Part shown: positions 60,343-64,000 of the stretch, in pieces
Layout: every line of letters begins with the position of its first letter
Numbering within the stretch: position 1 is the first letter of the stretch
NCBI GenBank assembly: GCA_902786355.1
Contig: CADABZ010000008.1
Location: 1 to 64,000, forward strand
Source of the DNA: an uncultured Eubacteriales bacterium
GTDB taxonomy: Bacteria; Bacillota; Clostridia; Peptostreptococcales; Anaerovoracaceae
DNA: 64,000 nucleotides
Reading direction: 5' to 3'
The notes under the pieces: model-generated
The model's database searches: none
Seen by the model: only the letters and a program-made list of their open reading frames with translations
Told to the model about the DNA's origin: nothing
Made by a program: the position numbers and the translations under genes

Positions 60343-62418
60343 CTACAGCACCTCCGTTTTTTCGAGTTTTTCACCAACGAACTCGTTGATACCTATGAAC
60401 GGACGTCTGACGACCAGTCCGATCAGAAGGCCGACAATTCCGAATATCATCAGTTCAGCCAGATAGATCAGCAAATCATTCTTGTATACTCCGCAGAGAG
60501 TTTCCCTGATCGCATTGATCGCATACGGGAACGGGAAGAACTTGTAAATCTTGCTGAATATATCCGGAAGTATCTCAATAGGATAAGATCCGCTCGAACC
60601 TGCGATCTGCAGAACCATGACAACAACAACGATGGCCTTGCCGATATCTCCGAAAGACAGCGTAAGCGCATATATCAGAGTGATGAATACCATACTCGTT
60701 ATCGCTGCTGCAAGGTACATAAGACCAGGATGCACCGGATCGCAGTGCAGCAGATATATATCACCTGCAACTATGACCGCAGCCTGGATCTGTCCCATCA
60801 GGAAGAAGAGGATCCAGCGTCCGAAGAAATACTGCCCTTCTCTGAGTCCAGGGAACTTCTTTCTGTCAACGTGTGTCTTCAGTATGGAGACGAGGATTAC
60901 TCCTCCGACCCAGATCGCGAGAACTGAGTAGAACGGAGCCATTGCCGCACCATACGAAGCTACAGAGTAGACCTCCTTGACCTCCACGTCCACAAGTGAC
61001 GAGAAGAACTTGCCATACAGGTTCGAGTCGCCTCCCAGCAGATCGATGAGCAGTTCGAGCCTGTCGTCCTCTGACGCGTCTTCAACCTGTTTTATAATAT
61101 CGCCTATGCGGTCTGATGCGGAGCGGAAAACTCTCTGGAGCTGCACGAGTGCGCTGTCCATGCTGTCAACCGTGCTTCCGGTGGCTGCAAGTACAGGATC
61201 GACTCCGTCAAGAACATCTGAAATAGTTCCGACAAAAGGTCCGAGCAGAGCTACAGTCTTGCTCATGCTGTCGATCATGGTTTTGAAGCCTGATCTCAGA
61301 ACATCTCTCTCAAGCGTCCTGAGTGTATCGATCGCAGCAATGATATTCTGTGCATTCTCAGGAATGTTCTCTGCACTGTCCTTCAGATCCTTGACAGTCT
61401 GGATCATGGTGTCAAGTGCTCCTCTGACAGTATCTCCGCTTGGAAGAGTGCTGTCCTCAGGTATCATTGTGCGCAGCATTTCAAGCTCGGCGAGCAGTTC
61501 ATCCGTTCTGTCCTTGACCGCCTGCTTCTGTTCCGGTGTAACAACACTGGATTTCTGGATCTCTTTGATTATCTCTTCGAGCCTGTCGATCTTTTCATCG
61601 AGCTCTGTAAGCTTTTCATCGATTGTCTTTGTAAGAGTCTTTATTGTTGCCTCAGCATCCTGAAGCTTCTTCTGAGCTTCACTGATAGACTGTCTGTTTC
61701 TTGCCCTTGTATCCTCAAGGTCGCTTCTCGCATCACTTATGGAGCTCTGAACAGCAGAACTGTTCGACAGGAATGATCCGATGGTCCTGTCATAGGAATC
61801 GAGTGTCGCCTGCAGCTGTCTGAGCTGAGCTATAGCTTCATCAGCTGTCTCTCCGCTTTCAAGATCGTCCGAGAGCTCCTTAGTCTCATCAAATACCACG
61901 CTGAACACTGTCTGCAGGTATTTTGTATTGATATTCTCCTGGAGAGTAGCTGCAGCTGTCTCGGTTATCTTGGATGCGACCGCGTTTTTCTTGGTGTTCT
62001 CATAGAAGGTGAGCGGCTCCTTGTCATCAAGCAGAGCCTGCTCGAAGTTGTACATGTTATAAGTAAAATTATCTTCGAAAACTATAGCGGCGTAGTATTC
62101 CCCTGACTTTACTCCCTGTATAGCTTCGTCCGGTGTGTCAGGAAACTGCCAGCCGATGCTCGTACTCTCTTTGAGTTCATCGAATACCTCATTCGCCATA
62201 TTGACATGAGTACCGTCTTCGAGGTCTATTCCCGGATCATTAGATGCAACAGCGATCTTAATGTTGCCTGTATTGACGTACGGATTTCCGTTAGCGTAGA
62301 TATTTACCCACGCATAAAGAGCAGGCAGTATGCTGATGGCGATCATAATAGCCAAAGCAAAAAATTGCCTGGAAACCGACTTGATATCATTTGCAAAAAT
62401 CCTGAATACGCTCTTCAC
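60343..62418 (-). CDS. YhgE/Pip family membrane protein (first copy)
   Basis: 691 residues from GTG at 62418. I prefer this to an ATG at 62439 because AGGAAGG lies six bases before the GTG, and VKSVFRIFANDIKSV then lines up with the start of the second copy (MKNILNIIKHDSRKL). The architecture is the same: N-terminal helix ALAIMIAISILPALYAWVNIY, a family segment with NIKIAVASND, a long coiled coil (about 200-470), and a C-terminal permease-like membrane block with GSSGSYPIEILPDIF. First gene of the three-gene unit. Confidence 0.9.
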   Translation of the reverse strand: MKSVFRIFANDIKSVSRQFFALAIMIAISILPALYAWVNIYANGNPYVNTGNIKIAVASNDPGIDLEDGTHVNMANEVFDELKESTSIGWQFPDTPDEAIQGVKSGEYYAAIVFEDNFTYNMYNFEQALLDDKEPLTFYENTKKNAVASKITETAAATLQENINTKYLQTVFSVVFDETKELSDDLESGETADEAIAQLRQLQATLDSYDRTIGSFLSNSSAVQSSISDARSDLEDTRARNRQSISEAQKKLQDAEATIKTLTKTIDEKLTELDEKIDRLEEIIKEIQKSSVVTPEQKQAVKDRTDELLAELEMLRTMIPEDSTLPSGDTVRGALDTMIQTVKDLKDSAENIPENAQNIIAAIDTLRTLERDVLRSGFKTMIDSMSKTVALLGPFVGTISDVLDGVDPVLAATGSTVDSMDSALVQLQRVFRSASDRIGDIIKQVEDASEDDRLELLIDLLGGDSNLYGKFFSSLVDVEVKEVYSVASYGAAMAPFYSVLAIWVGGVILVSILKTHVDRKKFPGLREGQYFFGRWILFFLMGQIQAAVIVAGDIYLLHCDPVHPGLMYLAAAITSMVFITLIYALTLSFGDIGKAIVVVVMVLQIAGSSGSYPIEILPDIFSKIYKFFPFPYAINAIRETLCGVYKNDLLIYLAELMIFGIVGLLIGLVVRRPFIGINEFVGEKLEKTEVL

Positions 62419-62508
62419 GCAAAACCTTCCTGTTTTCATTAATAATGCAGCCGGCCTGCAGAAATATGTCTCTGGCCGTCTGCAGAAAGTGTTTTCTCAT
62501 TCGTAGGC

Positions 62509-62521
62509 ATAGCTAACTTAT
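62509..62521. promoter_or_regulatory. Operator candidate ATAGCTAACTTAT
   Basis: Lies directly after the -10 of the YhgE promoter. In the direction of transcription the -10 plus site reads TATAATAAGTTAGCTAT, which matches TATAATAACTTAGTTAT at the acyl-CoA synthetase promoter in all but two positions. Confidence 0.5.
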
Positions 62522-62548
62522 TATACTACCTTGTTTTTTTCTTGTAAA
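62520..62548 (-). promoter_or_regulatory. Promoter of the YhgE/Pip operon
   Basis: TTTACA and TATAAT on the minus strand with a 17-base spacer, about 100 bases upstream of the first gene. Confidence 0.75.
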
Positions 62549-62673
62549 CAATGGTCAAACATACAAAATTTGAATTTGAATAAGCATCAGGCTTATCCTC
62601 CTTCATTTGATAATCCCCCCTCTGCATGGTAGTATTTTTAGCGAAGCGTATTATGCGGAAAGGAGTTTTTTCA

Positions 62674-63837
62674 ATGCTTGAATATGTTGAACGTAAAGGA
62701 ACCTGCAGCAGCAAGTGGGACGGTCTTAACGAGACATTCGGCGCTGACGGTCTGCTTCCTCTGTGGGTCGCGGATATGGATTTCCGCGTCGACAGTCACA
62801 TAACCGGCGCGATCACCGATTACATAAAGACCGGGATCTATGGATACTATGTCATCCCTGACAGTTACTATGATTCCTTCATTGAATGGGAAAAGAACGA
62901 GCATGGTCTCAGTGTGGAACGTGAGTGGATCAGATATTCTCCGGGGGTCGTCTGCGGTTTCAATTTTGCACTCCAGGTGCTTACCAGCCCGGGCGACGCA
63001 GTTATCGTCACCACCCCTGTCTATTATCCTTTTCTCCATGCTGTCACCAACAATGACCGCAGGCTCGTATGCTCTGAGCTGGTAAACCGCGAAGGAAGGT
63101 ATTATATAGATTTTGAGGATTTTGAAAACAGGATCATAAGCGAGGATGTCAAGGCCTTCATCTTCTGCTCACCTCACAATCCTGTCAGCCGTGTATGGTC
63201 AGCAGATGAGATCAGCCATATTCTGGAGATATGCAGAAAGCATGGCGTTGCTGTTATATCCGATGAGATACATCACGACCTTGTTTTCAACGGATCTGTT
63301 CATACCCCGACAATGAGTCTGGCCGCGAAAAACGACCGTCTGATAATGTTCACCTCTGCTTCGAAGACTTTCAACATTGCAGGTCTCCGCAACTCATTCG
63401 TTGTTATCAGAAACCCTGAAGTCAGGGCTGAGTGGGACAGGTTCATGACAGGTCTCAGGCTCAACATGGGAAATCCTATGGGCTACATCGTATCTGAGGC
63501 TGCATTCAGATACGGAAAAGAGTGGCTCACTGAGATCAGAGAAGTGATCTGCGGAAACTATGAGTATATTAAAGAACAGTTCGCTCTTCATCTTCCGCAT
63601 GTGGTAATGACTCCGCTCGAAGCTACATATCTTGCATGGGCGGATTTCAGCTATTATTTCTCTCCTGAGGAGATACAGCCTTTCATGCAGGACAAATGCA
63701 GACTGGCATTCGACTATGGTTCATGGTTCGGAGGAGATAAGAGCGGTTCCTTCATAAGGATCAATCTGGCCACCAGGAGAGAGAACATCACCGAAATGGT
63801 GAACAGGATCATTACAGAAGCAGGCTGCAGACTCTGA
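62674..63837 (+). CDS. PatB/MalY-type PLP-dependent aminotransferase or C-S lyase
   Basis: 387 residues from ATG at 62674, with AAAGGAG eight bases upstream; a longer frame to 62626 has no site. Fold type I features: WVADMDFRV near the N-terminus, FCSPHNPVSRVW, VISDEIHHDLVF and the PLP-lysine segment FTSASKTFNIAGL. This set is typical of MalY/PatB, which are cystathionine beta-lyase-like (C-S lyase) or aminotransferase enzymes. It could release sulfide and pyruvate from cysteine or cystathionine. Divergent from the YhgE unit; the exact reaction is undetermined. Confidence 0.9.
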   Translation: MLEYVERKGTCSSKWDGLNETFGADGLLPLWVADMDFRVDSHITGAITDYIKTGIYGYYVIPDSYYDSFIEWEKNEHGLSVEREWIRYSPGVVCGFNFALQVLTSPGDAVIVTTPVYYPFLHAVTNNDRRLVCSELVNREGRYYIDFEDFENRIISEDVKAFIFCSPHNPVSRVWSADEISHILEICRKHGVAVISDEIHHDLVFNGSVHTPTMSLAAKNDRLIMFTSASKTFNIAGLRNSFVVIRNPEVRAEWDRFMTGLRLNMGNPMGYIVSEAAFRYGKEWLTEIREVICGNYEYIKEQFALHLPHVVMTPLEATYLAWADFSYYFSPEEIQPFMQDKCRLAFDYGSWFGGDKSGSFIRINLATRRENITEMVNRIITEAGCRL

Positions 63838-63903
63838 ATCATGCAGAAATAGACATGCGATTTTGTATTTTTTTACAAAACATTGATTAGTTTTTATCTG
63901 TTC

Positions 63904-63932
63904 TTGACAATTTTGACGCTTAGTTTTATTTT
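63904..63932 (+). promoter_or_regulatory. Promoter of the gene entering at the right edge
   Basis: TTGACA and TATTTT with a 17-base spacer, 45 bases before the next start codon. Confidence 0.65.
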
Positions 63933-63976
63933 TGTTAGTGAGTAAAAAATCTGATTAATCGGGAGGGACAATCAAG

Positions 63977-64000
63977 ATGACCAACATTGAAATGATCCGC
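63977..64000 (+). CDS. Start of a gene cut by the window edge
   Basis: ATG at 63977 with GGGAGGG upstream and a good promoter; only MTNIEMIR is visible. The product cannot be named from eight residues. Confidence 0.6.

Overview
The window reads as a chromosomal segment of a Gram-positive, strictly anaerobic bacterium of class Clostridia. This rests on purine-rich GGAGG ribosome sites, intrinsic hairpin terminators after most units, an L-box lysine riboswitch, indolepyruvate:ferredoxin oxidoreductase, an EFR1-type flavodoxin/ferredoxin protein, YedE/TusA/DUF3343 selenium-type genes, two YhgE/Pip proteins and a TagD cytidylyltransferase. An Anaerovoracaceae/Family XIII-like lineage would fit, but that is inference. 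I see no rRNA, tRNA, CRISPR array, insertion sequence or prophage.

Layout. 1-465 has no gene. 466-4516 (minus): a DUF308 membrane protein, msrA and iorAB (2-oxoacid oxidation to acyl-CoA). 4736-8603 (plus): a pentapeptide-repeat/DUF5758 protein, a lysine riboswitch controlling an NhaC-type transporter, and an L,D-transpeptidase lipoprotein. 8679-12350 (minus): a polysaccharide deacetylase with a coiled-coil membrane partner, a Nudix/SDR pair and a VUT-family transporter. A divergent XRE/S24-like repressor (12711-13382) shares an intergenic region with the VUT gene that carries repeated ATCACTG half-sites. 13449-21863 (minus): cyclophilin, a large FtsX-type permease and its ATPase, DUF445, a Kef-type antiporter with TrkA-C domains and a YgjP metallopeptidase. 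22025-27164 (minus): an alanine symporter, then HerA-like ATPase, tRNA deacylase and MFS transporter. 27321-30242 (plus): an M16C metallopeptidase.

30353-33123 (minus) carries DUF3343, TusA/YedF-like and YedE-like genes plus a TauE/SafE exporter. 33348-36868 holds a hypothetical membrane protein (plus), then a minus-strand tagD, mscS and HEYGH-protein unit and the EFR1 protein. 37013-43421 (minus) is the complete F-type ATP synthase operon. Its order is a-c-b-alpha-gamma-beta-epsilon with no separate atpH. Instead the alpha subunit carries about 78 extra N-terminal residues that match the C-terminal domain of the delta subunit. This delta-CTD/alpha fusion, with no delta N-terminal domain in the operon, is the most unusual feature of the window. 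The c subunit also has a signal-like N-terminal extension and the a subunit a basic C-terminal tail.

43691-64000: pfkA, an SPFH protein, a cysteine desulfidase-family gene divergent from a TetR regulator, a YwaF-like membrane protein, rhomboid protease, nnrD, a Cys-rich protein, proC, an ATC-hydrolase-family/D-aminoacylase pair, two AMP-forming acyl ligases, a three-gene YhgE/Pip unit, a PatB/MalY aminotransferase and the first eight codons of a further gene. The promoter regions of both acyl ligases and the YhgE unit share an ATAGTTAGCTAT-like motif, suggesting common control. Function calls rest on motif recognition and gene context; no database search was possible.
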